Assembly (NCBI GenBank): GCA_016741995.1
Contig: JACVCO010000014.1
Span: 1 to 64,000, forward strand
Source: Hydrogenophaga sp.
Lineage (GTDB): Bacteria; Pseudomonadota; Gammaproteobacteria; Burkholderiales; Burkholderiaceae_C
DNA: 64,000 nucleotides
Direction of reading: 5' to 3'
Numbering within the stretch: the stretch's first letter is position 1; each line of letters opens with the position of its first letter. A program made the position numbers and the translations under genes. The notes below the pieces were generated by a model that saw only the letters and a list, made by a program, of their open reading frames with translations, did not search any database and had not been told where the DNA came from. This document shows positions 36,694 to 48,830 of this stretch, one piece after another.

Positions 36694-37896
36694 TCAGCCC
36701 TTGCGCGCTGCGCGCGACAGGCGTTCGATGGCCGCGTCGTCGTAGCCGAGCGAGCGCAGCACGTCGGCGCTGTGTTCGCCCAGGCGCGGCGGGCTGCGCA
36801 CGGGCAGGCGCTGCCCGTGCAGCGTGAACGGCAACGGCACGGTGGACACGGTCTGCCCCGCGCGCTCGCCATCAGGCAGGGTGATCGGTGCGAGGCCGCC
36901 GGTGGCCTGGAGATGCGGGTCTTCGAGCAGCTTGTGGGGCTTGGTGATGGGCGCGAACGGCAGCCCGTGCGCTTCGAACAGTTCGGCCAGTTCCTGCTTG
37001 CCACGCGGCGCCACGCGCCGGCGCATCTCGGGCAGCAGCCAGTCGCGCGCGCGCACCCGGTCGTTGTTCTTGCGCAGACGCTCGTCGGCCATCCAGTCGT
37101 CCCAGCCCATGGCGTTGCAGAAGATGGCCCACTGCGTGTCGCTCACCACGGCCAGGAATATCTGCTCGCCGTCGGCGACCTCGAACACGTCGTAGATGCC
37201 CCAGGGCGAGATGCGCTGCGGCATGGGGTTGGCGGGCACGCCGGTGACGGCGTACTGCAGCATGTGCTGCGCGACCAGGAAGATGTTGTTCTCGAACAGC
37301 GCGCTCTGCACCTCCTGGCCGCGGCCGGTGAGCTCGCGCTCGCGCAGCGCGGCCAGCACGCCGATGGCGCCGAACATGCCGCCCATGATGTCGTTGACGC
37401 TGGTGCCGGCGCGCAGCGGGTCGCCCGGGCGCCCGGTCATGTAGGCCAGCCCGCCCATCATCTGCACCACCTCGTCGAGCGCGGTGCGGTGGTCGTACGG
37501 CCCCGGCAGGAAGCCCTTGTGGCTGACGTAGATCAGGCGCGGAAAGCGGTCCTTCAAGCTCGCGTAGTCCAGGCCGAGTTTCTGCATGGTCGAGGGTTTG
37601 AAGTTCTCGCCCACCACGTCGGCGGTGGCGATGAGCCTGAGCGCCGCCTCGCGGCCTTCGTCGCTCTGCAGGTCCAGCACCACGCTTTTCTTGCTGCGGT
37701 TGAACAGCGGGAAGAAGCCCGCGCCCGAGCCCAGCAGGTGGCGCGTGTTGTCGCCCGTGGGCGGCTCGACCTTGATCACCTCGGCGCCGAGATCCGCCAG
37801 CACCAGGCCGCAGGTGGGCCCCATGACCATGTGCGTGAACTCCACGACGCGGACGCCCTGCAGCGGCAGCGGGGCTTCGGGGGGCGAATCGGGCAT
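36694..37896 (-). CDS. CaiB/BaiF family CoA transferase
   Basis: A 400-residue family III CoA transferase. The N-terminal block VVEFTHMVMGPTCGLVLADL, EVIKVEPPTGDN and the catalytic Asp169 in GTSVNDIMGGMFG align with formyl-CoA transferase Asp169. The start at 37896 is chosen for the GAGGAGA site 6 nt upstream. Substrates of such enzymes are varied (formate/oxalate, carnitine, succinate donors) and cannot be told here. Confidence 0.92.
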   Translation of the reverse strand: MPDSPPEAPLPLQGVRVVEFTHMVMGPTCGLVLADLGAEVIKVEPPTGDNTRHLLGSGAGFFPLFNRSKKSVVLDLQSDEGREAALRLIATADVVGENFKPSTMQKLGLDYASLKDRFPRLIYVSHKGFLPGPYDHRTALDEVVQMMGGLAYMTGRPGDPLRAGTSVNDIMGGMFGAIGVLAALRERELTGRGQEVQSALFENNIFLVAQHMLQYAVTGVPANPMPQRISPWGIYDVFEVADGEQIFLAVVSDTQWAIFCNAMGWDDWMADERLRKNNDRVRARDWLLPEMRRRVAPRGKQELAELFEAHGLPFAPITKPHKLLEDPHLQATGGLAPITLPDGERAGQTVSTVPLPFTLHGQRLPVRSPPRLGEHSADVLRSLGYDDAAIERLSRAARKG

Positions 37897-38002
37897 GGGG
37901 TCTCCTCGGGGCACAGGAGGCGCAGATTACACCCAAAAAAGTCATGGATAAATGGCGTGGGTCGCCATCAATACATCCGGAAGTCAGCAATACAGTACCG
38001 GG

Positions 38003-38698
38003 ATGCCCAAGCCCCAGGCCGTGCTGTTCGACGCCTATGGCACGCTGTTCGACGTGTACAGCGTGGGCCTGCGCGCGGAGCAGCTGTTCCCGGGCCGCGG
38101 CGCGCGGCTCGCCGTGCTCTGGCGCGAACGCCAGCTCGACTACTCGCGCCTCATCACCATGAGCGGCGACCCGGCACGCTACCTGCCCTTCTGGGACCTC
38201 ACCGAGCGCGCGCTGCGCTATGCGATCCAGGCCATCGTGCCGCAGGCCGTCGACGACTGGGACGCCTACGCCGAAGCCGCGGCCAGCCTCATGAACCAGT
38301 ACCGCCACCTCTCGGCCTTCCCCGAGAACCGCGAGGTGATCCAGGCGCTGCGCATGCAGGGCGTGGTCACGGGCATCCTCTCCAATGGCGACCCGGCGAT
38401 GCTCGGCATCGCCCTGCGCAGCGCGGGGCTCGATGGTCTGCTCGACCCCGTGATCAGCGCCGACGCGGCGCGCGCCTACAAGGTGTCGCCGCAGATCTAC
38501 GCCCTGGGCGAGCAGGCCACCGGCCTGCCGCGCGGGCAGATCCTGTTCGTGAGCGCCAACGCCTGGGACGTGCTCGGCGCCACCTGGTTCGGCTACCAGA
38601 CGCTGTGGATCAACCGCGCCAACCTGCCCTTCGAACAGCTCGACACCCCACCCACCGCGACCGGGACCAACCTGCGCGCGGTGCTCGATTTCTTCTGA
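38003..38698 (+). CDS. Haloacid dehalogenase, type II
   Basis: A 231-residue L-2-haloacid dehalogenase-like enzyme of the HAD superfamily. The nucleophile is Asp10 in [38 protein letters not shown] and [17 protein letters not shown] are the other type II motifs. It would hydrolyse 2-haloacids to 2-hydroxyacids. It is divergent from the CoA transferase; a 6-bp inverted repeat ATGGCG/CGCCAT lies at 37952-37968 in the gap. It is 28 nt before glcB. Confidence 0.9.
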   Translation: MPKPQAVLFDAYGTLFDVYSVGLRAEQLFPGRGARLAVLWRERQLDYSRLITMSGDPARYLPFWDLTERALRYAIQAIVPQAVDDWDAYAEAAASLMNQYRHLSAFPENREVIQALRMQGVVTGILSNGDPAMLGIALRSAGLDGLLDPVISADAARAYKVSPQIYALGEQATGLPRGQILFVSANAWDVLGATWFGYQTLWINRANLPFEQLDTPPTATGTNLRAVLDFF

Positions 38699-38726
38699 CT
38701 TCAACCACCCCAGCCGGAGCCCGCCC

Positions 38727-40934
38727 ATGAGCGCCAGAACCCCCGTCCACGGCCTGCAGGTCGACACCGCCCTGCACGACTTCATCAACACCCAGGTGCT
38801 GCCCGGCACCGGCGTCGCGCCCGCGGCCTTCTGGCAGGGCTTCGGCACCCTGGTGCACGCGCTGGCACCCAAGAACGCCGCGCTGCTGGCCGAGCGCGAC
38901 CGGTTGCAGACCGAACTGGACACCTGGCACGGCGCCAACCCCGGCCCGGTGCGCAACATGGCCGCGTACCGCAAGTTCCTCGAAACCATCGGCTACCTCG
39001 CGCCCGAGCCCGGCAAGGTGAAGGCCACCACGAAGAACGTGGACGACGAACTCGCGCTGCAGGCCGGCCCGCAGCTGGTGGTGCCGATCCTGAACGCGCG
39101 CTACGCGCTCAACGCCGCGAACGCGCGCTGGGGTTCGCTCTACGACGCGCTCTACGGCACCGACGTGATCGCCGAGGACAAGGGCATCGAGAAGGCCGGG
39201 CCCAAGGGCGGCTACAACCCCAGGCGCGGCGCGAAGGTGATCGAGTACGCGCGCCACGTGCTCGACCGCACCGCACCGCTGAAAAAGGGCTCGCACGTCG
39301 GCTCCACCGGCTACCGCGTGAAGGACGGCGAGCTGGTGGTGACGCTGGCCGACGGCAAGACCAGCAAGCTCGACGACAAGTCGCAGTTCGTGGGCTACAC
39401 CGGCGACGCGAAGAAGCCGTCCGCCGTGCTGCTGCAACACAACGGCCTGCACATCGAGATCCAGATCCGCCCCGACACCCCGATCGGCAAGACCGACCCC
39501 GCGGGCGTGAGCGACCTCGTGATCGAGGCCGCGCTCTCCACCATCCTCGACCTGGAGGACTCCGTGGCCGCGGTGGACGCCGAGGACAAGCTGCTGGCCT
39601 ACAGCAACTGGCTCGGCATCCTCAAGGGCACGCTCACCGAATCGTTCGACAAGGGCGGCAAGGTGATGACCCGCGGCCTCAACGGCGACCGCGAATACAC
39701 CGCGCCCGACGGCAAGAAGGCCGTGCGCCTGCACGGCCGCTCGCTGCTCTTCGTGCGCAACGTCGGCCACCTGATGACCAACCCGGCCATCCTCTGGGGC
39801 CCCGACGGCCAGGAGATTCCCGAGGGCATCATGGACGCGGTCATCACCACCGCGATCGCGATCCACGACCTGAAGAAGGACAAGAAGCACCCGCTGCGCA
39901 ACTCGCGCAAGGGCTCGGTCTACATCGTCAAGCCCAAGATGCACGGCCCGCGCGAAGTCGCTTTCGCGGCCGAGCTGTTCGGCCGCGTCGAGCAACTGCT
40001 CGGCCTGCCGCAGGCCACGGTGAAGCTGGGCATCATGGACGAAGAGCGCCGCACCTCGGTGAACCTGAAGGCCTGTATCGCCGCCGCGGCCGACCGCGTG
40101 GCCTTCATCAACACCGGCTTCCTGGACCGCACCGGCGACGAGATGCACACCGCCATGCTGGCCGGCCCCATGGTGCGCAAGGGCGACATGAAGGCCAGCG
40201 CCTGGATCCAGGCCTACGAGCGCAACAACGTGCTGGTCGGCCTGGGTTGCGGCCTGCGCGGCAAGGCGCAGATCGGCAAGGGCATGTGGGCCATGCCCGA
40301 CCTGATGGCCGAAATGCTGAAACAGAAGATCGGCCACCCCAAGGCCGGTGCCAACACCGCCTGGGTGCCCAGCCCCACCGGCGCCACGCTGCACGCGCTG
40401 CACTACCACCAGGTGCTGGTGCGCGACGTGCAGAAGGCGCTGGAGAAGACCGACGCCGACAAGGAACGCGACAACCTGCTCACCGGCCTGCTCACCGTGC
40501 CCGTGGCCGCCAACCCGAACTGGAGCGCGGCCGAGAAGCAGGCCGAACTCGACAACAACGTGCAGGGCATCCTGGGCTACGTGGTGCGCTGGGTCGACCA
40601 GGGCGTGGGCTGCTCCAAGGTGCCCGACATCAACGATGTGGGCCTGATGGAAGACCGCGCCACGCTGCGCATCAGCAGCCAGCACATCGCCAACTGGCTG
40701 CACCACGGCGTGGTGAGCGAAGCCCAGGTGCGCGAGACCTTCGAGCGCATGGCCGCGAAGGTGGACAAGCAGAACGCGGGCGACAAGCTCTACCAGCCCA
40801 TGGCCGGCAAGGCGAAAACCAGCAAGGCCTACCAGGCCGCGCTCGACCTGGTGTTCAAGGGCAAGGAACAGCCCAGCGGCTACACCGAGCCGCTGCTGCA
40901 CGCCTGGCGCCTGAAGGTGAAAGCCGCCCGCTGA
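38727..40934 (+). CDS. glcB: Malate synthase G
   Basis: Condenses glyoxylate with acetyl-CoA to malate. At 735 residues it is the monomeric G form. Conserved blocks include [38 protein letters not shown] (Mg-binding acidic residues), [32 protein letters not shown] and [14 protein letters not shown]. The gene ends just before a strong terminator. It may handle glyoxylate or glycolate; no isocitrate lyase is in the window. Confidence 0.97.
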   Translation: MSARTPVHGLQVDTALHDFINTQVLPGTGVAPAAFWQGFGTLVHALAPKNAALLAERDRLQTELDTWHGANPGPVRNMAAYRKFLETIGYLAPEPGKVKATTKNVDDELALQAGPQLVVPILNARYALNAANARWGSLYDALYGTDVIAEDKGIEKAGPKGGYNPRRGAKVIEYARHVLDRTAPLKKGSHVGSTGYRVKDGELVVTLADGKTSKLDDKSQFVGYTGDAKKPSAVLLQHNGLHIEIQIRPDTPIGKTDPAGVSDLVIEAALSTILDLEDSVAAVDAEDKLLAYSNWLGILKGTLTESFDKGGKVMTRGLNGDREYTAPDGKKAVRLHGRSLLFVRNVGHLMTNPAILWGPDGQEIPEGIMDAVITTAIAIHDLKKDKKHPLRNSRKGSVYIVKPKMHGPREVAFAAELFGRVEQLLGLPQATVKLGIMDEERRTSVNLKACIAAAADRVAFINTGFLDRTGDEMHTAMLAGPMVRKGDMKASAWIQAYERNNVLVGLGCGLRGKAQIGKGMWAMPDLMAEMLKQKIGHPKAGANTAWVPSPTGATLHALHYHQVLVRDVQKALEKTDADKERDNLLTGLLTVPVAANPNWSAAEKQAELDNNVQGILGYVVRWVDQGVGCSKVPDINDVGLMEDRATLRISSQHIANWLHHGVVSEAQVRETFERMAAKVDKQNAGDKLYQPMAGKAKTSKAYQAALDLVFKGKEQPSGYTEPLLHAWRLKVKAAR

Positions 40935-40953
40935 TTGCCGCGCGCCAGAAGGC

Positions 40954-40987
40954 GAGAAGGGCGCCCGAGGGGCGCCCTTCTCTTTTG
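40954..40987 (+). terminator. Rho-independent terminator after glcB
   Basis: An 11-bp perfect stem, AGAAGGGCGCC paired with GGCGCCCTTCT, encloses a CGAGG loop and is followed by CTTTT. It lies 20 nt after the glcB stop. This is the clearest intrinsic terminator in the window. Confidence 0.9.
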
Positions 40988-41020
40988 CGGCCGTACCGGC
41001 CGCGCTTCAAACCGGGTGGG

Positions 41021-43361
<2,341 letters not shown>

Positions 43362-43377
43362 ACCGGAGGCCACGGCG

Positions 43378-44487
43378 ATGCGGGTCTTCCACGTTCAACC
43401 CGGCGCCGTCAGCGAGGCGGCCACGCTGCCGATGGTGCTGCCGCCCCGCGGCTACCTCTGGGTCGCCTGCGGCCGGCGCGAGTTCGAGCTCGAGCACGGC
43501 CACATCCAGGCCACGCTGCAGGTGATGTGCGGCACCACGCTGGTGGACCTGCACGTGAGCGACCTGCTCAACAACCAGCTGCCCTCGCACTACGACTACA
43601 CCTCGCAGTACGACATCCTGGTGTTCCGCCGCCTGGCGGCCGGCCAGGCCGAGACCGACATCAGCCAGCCCGGCGCGGTGCTCACCGAACACGTCAAGCG
43701 CAGCGGGCCGCCGGTGCTGCGGCGCATCGACACCAGCCCGGTGGGCTTCGCGGTGTTCGACCGCGTGCTGCTCACGGTGCACCCGGCCGGCTGCGGCGTG
43801 CTCGACCAGTACTCCGCGCGGCTGCTGGCCAGCGCCACCACCAGCGCGCGCGTGGCCGGCGTGGGCCTGCCCGCGAGCCCGGCCGACCTGATGCTGCGCA
43901 TCGTCAACCAGATGGTGGACGGCTACCTCGATCTGCGGCGCGAGCTCACGCGCCAGCTCGACCACTGGCAGAGCGAGTTGCTGAGCCCGCGCACGCGCTT
44001 CACCAACTGGGGCTCGCTGCTCGACGCGCGCATCTCGTTGCACCAGCTCGACGAAATCTGCGAGGACCAGCGCAGCGCCGTGCAGGACTGGATCGAGGCG
44101 CTGGAAGGCTGGGAGCCGACCGAACCCATCGGCGGGCAGCGCGGGCTGGAGCTGCTGCGGGTGCGCAGCCGCGACGTGCTCGAACACATCGAGCGCGTGG
44201 TGCACCACGTGCGCCGGCTCGAACAGAACGCCGAGACCGCGGTGCAGATGCACTTCTCGGCACAGAGCAACCGCACCAACGACATCATGCGCACACTCAC
44301 CGCGCTCACCGCGGTGTTCCTGCCCTTGAACCTGATCGCGGGCATCTTCGGCATGAACTTCGAGTTCATCCCGTTCATCCACGAACGCGCCGGCTTCTGG
44401 TGGGCGATGGGCTCGATGGTGGCCGTGGCCGTGGGGCTCAGCGCGTACTTCTGGCGCAAGCGCTACCTGCGCTCGTCGGGGCGCTGA
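43378..44487 (+). CDS. corA: CorA-type Mg2+/divalent cation transporter
   Basis: A 369-residue 2-TM-GxN transporter: a large cytoplasmic N-terminal funnel domain with long helices, then two C-terminal membrane helices. The selectivity motif Gly-Met-Asn is in LIAGIFGMNFEFIPF, followed by FWWAMGSMVAVAVGLSAYFW. CorA imports Mg2+ or Co2+; ZntB-type relatives move Zn2+. Closeness to a Mg-type hemB favours Mg2+, but this is inference. Confidence 0.92.
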   Translation: MRVFHVQPGAVSEAATLPMVLPPRGYLWVACGRREFELEHGHIQATLQVMCGTTLVDLHVSDLLNNQLPSHYDYTSQYDILVFRRLAAGQAETDISQPGAVLTEHVKRSGPPVLRRIDTSPVGFAVFDRVLLTVHPAGCGVLDQYSARLLASATTSARVAGVGLPASPADLMLRIVNQMVDGYLDLRRELTRQLDHWQSELLSPRTRFTNWGSLLDARISLHQLDEICEDQRSAVQDWIEALEGWEPTEPIGGQRGLELLRVRSRDVLEHIERVVHHVRRLEQNAETAVQMHFSAQSNRTNDIMRTLTALTAVFLPLNLIAGIFGMNFEFIPFIHERAGFWWAMGSMVAVAVGLSAYFWRKRYLRSSGR

Positions 44488-44511
44488 CCCGCGACACGCG
44501 AGCCGGCACCG

Positions 44512-45171
44512 TCACACGAACGGCGGCTGCAGGCCTTCGTTGGCCATCACGCGCTGCAGCGCGGGCCGCGCCAGCACACGTTGCAGGTAGGTCCCCAGGT
44601 GCTCCCGCTCGCGTGCAGGGCGCACCGGCGAATCGGGCGAGAAGTGCCGCGTCCAGCGGCACAGCGTGAACACATAAGCGTCGAGCAAGGAATACGTGCT
44701 GCCCAGGAACCAGGGGCCGCCGTGGCGCGCGAGCTCGGCGTCGAGCTGGTCGAGCAGCGCACCCACGCGGCGCTTGGCCACGGCCTTCACCTCGTCCTGC
44801 GTGGCGCTGCCCTCTTCCACCCAGCGGTGCGGGTAGAAGTAGACGATGAGCGTGGCCTGCAGCGTGTTGGTGAGCCACATGAGCCACTTGTAGGCGTTCG
44901 CGCGCTCGCGCGTGCCCGGTGCCGGCATCAGGGCGGCCTGCGGGTGCGTGTCGCTCAGGTGCAGGCCGATCGCGGCGGTTTCGTAGAGCACGAGATCGCC
45001 GTCCTCCAGCACCGGGATCAGGCCGTTGGGGTTGAGTGCACGGTAGGCCGCCGAGTCGAGCGCACCGTGCTCGCGGTCGATGCGCACGCGCTCGTAAGGC
45101 ACGCCGAGTTCTTCGAGCAGGATGTGCGGCACCATGGCCGCGGTGCTGGGGTAGTGGTGCAGGCGGATCAT
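44512..45171 (-). CDS. Glutathione S-transferase
   Basis: A 219-residue [23 protein letters not shown] is the thioredoxin-like start with the Ser at the usual catalytic place; [20 protein letters not shown] completes the glutathione site. The C-terminal helical domain includes [20 protein letters not shown]. The start overlaps the amidohydrolase stop as ATGA. The substrate is unknown. Confidence 0.9.
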   Translation of the reverse strand: MIRLHHYPSTAAMVPHILLEELGVPYERVRIDREHGALDSAAYRALNPNGLIPVLEDGDLVLYETAAIGLHLSDTHPQAALMPAPGTRERANAYKWLMWLTNTLQATLIVYFYPHRWVEEGSATQDEVKAVAKRRVGALLDQLDAELARHGGPWFLGSTYSLLDAYVFTLCRWTRHFSPDSPVRPAREREHLGTYLQRVLARPALQRVMANEGLQPPFV

Positions 45172-46145
45172 CGGGGCGCAGGATCGGGCACGCCAAAGAG
45201 CGTGGCGCCATTGTCCCAGGCGATCTTCTTCGCCACGTCGGCCGGCAAGGTGCCCAGCCAGGCGCGGTAACCCTTCATGAGGTCGTCGTACTGCGCCCAG
45301 CGCTGGTTGACCCAGGTGTCGGAGCCGATGAGGAAACGGTCGGGGTACTTGAGCAGCAGGGCGCGCCACTCGGGGCACAGTGCGCCGTCGCCGCAGGTGA
45401 GCCCGGGGCGGTAGGACAACTCGCCCCTGAGTTGCGGGAATTTCGCCATCAGCGCGTCCACCCGCGCCACCGACGACCCGCCAATGCCCGTGTGCGCCCA
45501 GATCAGGCGCGTGTTGCGGCCCTTCGACGGCGTGTGGCCCATGAGCTTTTCCACCGCCACGTCGTCCACATGCGCCAGGATGGCCAGGCCCTTTTCATCG
45601 GCCAGCGCCATGAGCTGCTGCGCCACCGGGCCATCGGCGTTGGCGCTGTCGTAGAGGTGGAACTCGCCCAGGCCGCGGTACGGGCCGGCGGGCGTGCCAC
45701 GCGCGAGCTCGGTGTTCACCATCGCGACGATGCTCGGGTCGCGGAACCAGTTGTTGTAGTCGGCGCGGTTGCGGTAGAGGCGCACGAAGGGCACCACGGT
45801 GACGCCGGCCGCGCGCGTCTGCTCGCGCGCCTGCGCCAGCGCACGCGTGCCCTCGTTGGGGCGCGAGTTGGCCACGATGGCGCGCACGCCGTTGCGCTGC
45901 ATGCGGTCGAGCACGTCGGCCAGCGGGTAGGGGCACCCGGGCGAGGCCTGGGCGTCGTGCACGCAGGCCTCGTCGTTGTAGTGCAGGTGGGCGTCGAACA
46001 GCGGGCCTTTGTATTGCGCATGGGCACTGCTCATCAGTCCCGCCAGAAGAAACGCCAGCCAGAGATGCCGCGGAACCGGCTTTGCCGGGCCGCAGGCATC
46101 GCCCCCTTGAGGGGGGACGCGCGAAGCGCGGCGGGGGTGTTCCAT
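45168..46145 (-). CDS. Secreted amidohydrolase-family protein with repeat-derived N-terminus
   Basis: A 325-residue TIM-barrel amidohydrolase. The metal motif FDAHLHYND is just after the signal peptide core [17 protein letters not shown]. Other blocks are [34 protein letters not shown] and [14 protein letters not shown]. The ATG is 1 nt after the dienelactone hydrolase stop. The first ~30 residues ([18 protein letters not shown]...) are encoded by a GC-rich palindromic element, so the signal peptide has an unusually long basic n-region. Confidence 0.78.
   Translation of the reverse strand: MEHPRRASRVPPQGGDACGPAKPVPRHLWLAFLLAGLMSSAHAQYKGPLFDAHLHYNDEACVHDAQASPGCPYPLADVLDRMQRNGVRAIVANSRPNEGTRALAQAREQTRAAGVTVVPFVRLYRNRADYNNWFRDPSIVAMVNTELARGTPAGPYRGLGEFHLYDSANADGPVAQQLMALADEKGLAILAHVDDVAVEKLMGHTPSKGRNTRLIWAHTGIGGSSVARVDALMAKFPQLRGELSYRPGLTCGDGALCPEWRALLLKYPDRFLIGSDTWVNQRWAQYDDLMKGYRAWLGTLPADVAKKIAWDNGATLFGVPDPAPR
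46102..46139. repeat. GC-rich double-hairpin element
   Basis: CCCCC-TTGA-GGGGG (46102-46115) is followed by CGCGC-GAA-GCGCG. This looks like one of the short intergenic palindromic elements scattered in Comamonadaceae genomes. No second copy was seen in this window, so repeat status rests on recall of the family's genomes. It lies inside the 5' coding part of the amidohydrolase. Confidence 0.5.
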
Positions 46146-46146
46146 A

Positions 46147-46833
46147 TCAGGCGAGGTGCTGGGCAAAGAACGCCAGCGTGCGTTCGCGCGCGAGATCCGC
46201 CGCGGCCTTGTCGTAGGCGCCGCGGTGGTCGCAGTTGAAGCCGTGGTGCGCGGGGTACAGGTGCGCCGCCACGGCCGGGTGCGCCTTCTTGAAGGCGTCC
46301 ACGGTGTCGAGCGGGATCCAGCGGTCCTGCTCGCCGAAGTGCACCATCACCGGCACCTTGGGCTGGCGCGCGATCTCTTCGGGCGTGGTCATGCCACCGC
46401 CGTAGTACGGCGCGGCCGCGCTCAGGCCCTTCACCAGCGCCGCGGCCCGCCAGGTGAGCAGCCCACCCCAGCAGTAGCCCACGATGCCGACCTTGCCGGC
46501 CTGCGCCGCGTGGTCCACCGCGGCCTGGATGTCGGCCAGCACGCCGGGCGCGGGCAAGGCCTCGACCGCGCCCTTGAGCGCGAAGCCCTCGTTCATGTCG
46601 GCCTCGGTGTAGCCGAGCTGCACATCGCCCTTGCCGATGCGGGAAAAGGTGCTGGGCGCGACGACGAAGTAGCCCGCGGCGGCGTAGCCGTCGGCCACGG
46701 CGCGGATGTGGGCGTTGACGCCGAAGATCTCCTGCAGCACCACGACGCCGCCTTTCGCCTGGCCCGCGGGCTTGGCGATGTAGGCGGGAAAGCTGTGGCC
46801 GTCGGCGGCCTTGAGGGTGATGGTCTCGCTCAT
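46147..46833 (-). CDS. Dienelactone hydrolase family protein
   Basis: A 228-residue alpha/beta hydrolase. The catalytic Cys121 is in [13 protein letters not shown], with Asp170 in HFGEQDRW and His197 in [12 protein letters not shown], plus Glu35 in QEIFGVN. This is the Cys-Asp-His triad of carboxymethylenebutenolidases, which open dienelactones made in (chloro)catechol breakdown. No chlorocatechol genes are nearby, so the true substrate is uncertain. Confidence 0.9.
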   Translation of the reverse strand: MSETITLKAADGHSFPAYIAKPAGQAKGGVVVLQEIFGVNAHIRAVADGYAAAGYFVVAPSTFSRIGKGDVQLGYTEADMNEGFALKGAVEALPAPGVLADIQAAVDHAAQAGKVGIVGYCWGGLLTWRAAALVKGLSAAAPYYGGGMTTPEEIARQPKVPVMVHFGEQDRWIPLDTVDAFKKAHPAVAAHLYPAHHGFNCDHRGAYDKAAADLARERTLAFFAQHLA

Positions 46834-46872
46834 GGTGTGTGCTCCTTGTGTTGAAAAGATCCGGCCCTGCGC

Positions 46873-47472
46873 TCAGGCCTGCAGACGGCGCTCGACGAAA
46901 TCGAGCCGGTCCTGGCCCCAGAAGAGTTCGCCGTCGATCACGTAGCTGGGGGCACCAAACACGCCGGCGTCCATCGCCGCTTGCGTGTGCGCGTCGGCCA
47001 GCGCCTGGGCGGCGGCGTCTTGCGATTGTGCGAGCCGCGCGGCGTCGAGGCCGGTCTCGCGCAACAGGGTGGCCAGGGTGTCGGCGTCGGCGATGTCGCG
47101 CTCCTGCGCCCACACGGCCGCGAGCACCGCACCCGCCAGGCGCAGCGCGGCGTCGGTGCCGTCGCGCTCGGCCACCACGCTGATGAGCCGGGCCGACGGG
47201 TCGCCCGCGACGGGAAAGAATTTCGGCTGCAGGGTGAGCGGCAACTTCAGCCAGTCGCTGAAGCGGCGCAGCTCCACCAGCCGGTAGGCCTGGCGTTGCG
47301 GCGCGCGCCTGGCCAGCGGCAGGCCACCCGAGAGCGGGAATATCTTCCCCAGGTCCATGGGCCGCACGCGCACCTGGGCGCCGGTGGCCTGGGCGATGCG
47401 CACGAAGCGTTCGTGCCCGAGGTAGGCCCAGGGGCTCATGGTGGCAAAGAAGTAGTCGACCGTGCGACGCAT
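46873..47472 (-). CDS. 2-hydroxychromene-2-carboxylate isomerase family protein
   Basis: A 199-residue DsbA-fold (kappa-class GST-like) isomerase. VDYFFATMSPWAYLGHERFV holds the Ser-Pro in place of a CxxC; FGAPSYVIDGELFWGQDRLD is the cis-Pro region. The family includes NahD of naphthalene degradation, but also unrelated GSH-dependent isomerases. It diverges from an SDR-MaoC pair. Confidence 0.87.
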   Translation of the reverse strand: MRRTVDYFFATMSPWAYLGHERFVRIAQATGAQVRVRPMDLGKIFPLSGGLPLARRAPQRQAYRLVELRRFSDWLKLPLTLQPKFFPVAGDPSARLISVVAERDGTDAALRLAGAVLAAVWAQERDIADADTLATLLRETGLDAARLAQSQDAAAQALADAHTQAAMDAGVFGAPSYVIDGELFWGQDRLDFVERRLQA

Positions 47473-47496
47473 GGTGTCTCCGTTGGCTGTTGTAAT

Positions 47497-47506
47497 GAAC
47501 CGGTTC
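47497..47506. promoter_or_regulatory. Palindrome GAACCGGTTC in a divergent promoter region
   Basis: A perfect 10-bp palindrome in the 98-nt gap between the isomerase and the SDR gene. It follows immediately after TGTAAT (47491-47496), a fair -10 for the SDR direction, so a bound protein could block transcription there. The pattern resembles TetR-type sites; no regulator gene is adjacent. Confidence 0.4.
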
Positions 47507-47570
47507 CAGGGGGGCTTCCGGCGCAGGCGATCTTGTACGCCAAGCGCACGACCGTTGCAGGAGACAGGGT

Positions 47571-48320
47571 ATGACGGAGAAGGTGTTGCTGGTCACGGGC
47601 GGCTCGCGCGGCATCGGCGCGGCCACGTGCCGCCAGGCCGCCCAGGCGGGCTGGGCGGTGGCGGTGAACTACACGGCCAACCCGGGCGCGGCCGACGAGG
47701 TGGTGCGCGCCATCCAGGCCGACGGCGGGCGCGCCCTGGCGGTGCAGGCCGACGTGGCCGACGGCGCGCAGGTGCTGCGCATGTTCGAGCGCATCGACGC
47801 CGAACTCGGCCAGCTCACCGGCCTGGTCAACAACGCCGGCGTGGTGGACCGGCGCGCCCGGCTCGACGAGATGGACGTGGCGCGCTGGCGGCGCATGTTC
47901 GACATCAACGTGATCGGCAGCCTGCTCTGCGCGCGCGAGGCGGTGCGGCGCATGAGCACGAAGCACGGTGGCACGGGCGGTGTCATCGTGAACCTGTCCA
48001 GCGCGGCCGCGCGCCTGGGCGCACCCGGCGAGTACGTGGACTACGCGGCCAGCAAGGGCGCCATCGACACCTTCACCATGGGCCTGGCGAAGGAAGTGGC
48101 CAACGAGGGCATCCGCGTCAACGCGGTGCGCCCGGGCCTGATCGACACCGACATCCACGCCAGCGGCGGCCGCCCCGACCGGCTTCGCGAGCTGGCCCCG
48201 CAGATTCCCATGCAGCGCGGCGGCACGGCCGACGAGGTGGCCAACCTGATCGTGTGGCTGCTCTCGGACGCCGCGAGCTACACCACCATGAGCCTGATCG
48301 ACGTGTCAGGAGCCCGGTGA
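47571..48320 (+). CDS. Short-chain dehydrogenase/reductase
   Basis: A 249-residue classical SDR. The NAD(P) site is VTGGSRGIGAATCR, NNAG is at about residue 87, and the catalytic residues are Ser in NLSSAAARLG with Tyr158 and Lys162 in YVDYAASKGA. It resembles FabG-like or glucose 1-dehydrogenase-like enzymes. A GGAGA ribosome binding site precedes it. It shares a base with the MaoC gene (TGATG), hinting at joint work on acyl-CoA or acyl-ACP substrates. Confidence 0.92.
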   Translation: MTEKVLLVTGGSRGIGAATCRQAAQAGWAVAVNYTANPGAADEVVRAIQADGGRALAVQADVADGAQVLRMFERIDAELGQLTGLVNNAGVVDRRARLDEMDVARWRRMFDINVIGSLLCAREAVRRMSTKHGGTGGVIVNLSSAAARLGAPGEYVDYAASKGAIDTFTMGLAKEVANEGIRVNAVRPGLIDTDIHASGGRPDRLRELAPQIPMQRGGTADEVANLIVWLLSDAASYTTMSLIDVSGAR

Positions 48321-48793
48321 TGCCGACGAAAGAACCCCGCATCTGGTGGGAAGACCTGCAGGTGGGCGAAACGCGCGACCTGGGCAGCCTCACCCCCACC
48401 GCCGAAGAAATCGTCGCCTTCGCGAGCCAGTGGGACCCGCAGCCCTTCCACCTCGACCCCGAGGCCGCGAAGGATTCGGTGTTCGGCGCGCTGTGCGCCA
48501 GCGGCTGGCACACCTGCGCCATGTGCATGCGGCTCATGGTGACCAACTTCCTGCACGAGACCTCGAGCCTGGGTTCGCCGGGGCTGGACAGCCTGAAGTG
48601 GCTCAAGCCCGTGTTCCCGGGCGACACGCTGACGCTGAAGCACACCATCACCGAAAAGCGCGTGATGGGCAAACGCCCCGACGTGGGCCTGGTGCGCACC
48701 ATCTGGGAGATGGCCAACCAGCACGGCGAGCCGGTGCTGCGCATGGAGGGCTACGGGATGTTCCGGCTGAGGAGCCCTGCCCAAACGCCTTGA
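48320..48793 (+). CDS. MaoC-family dehydratase
   Basis: A 157-residue single hot-dog domain protein. The hydratase-2 motif region is FASQWDPQPFHLDPEAAKDS, with the catalytic Asp/His-type residues, then GALCASGWHTCAMCMRLM. Such proteins hydrate or dehydrate acyl-CoA thioesters. The start is fixed by the TGATG overlap with the SDR gene. Confidence 0.9.
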   Translation: MPTKEPRIWWEDLQVGETRDLGSLTPTAEEIVAFASQWDPQPFHLDPEAAKDSVFGALCASGWHTCAMCMRLMVTNFLHETSSLGSPGLDSLKWLKPVFPGDTLTLKHTITEKRVMGKRPDVGLVRTIWEMANQHGEPVLRMEGYGMFRLRSPAQTP

Positions 48794-48830
48794 AGCCAGC
48801 CACAATGCGGCGCGTTCATCCGCCGCCGCC

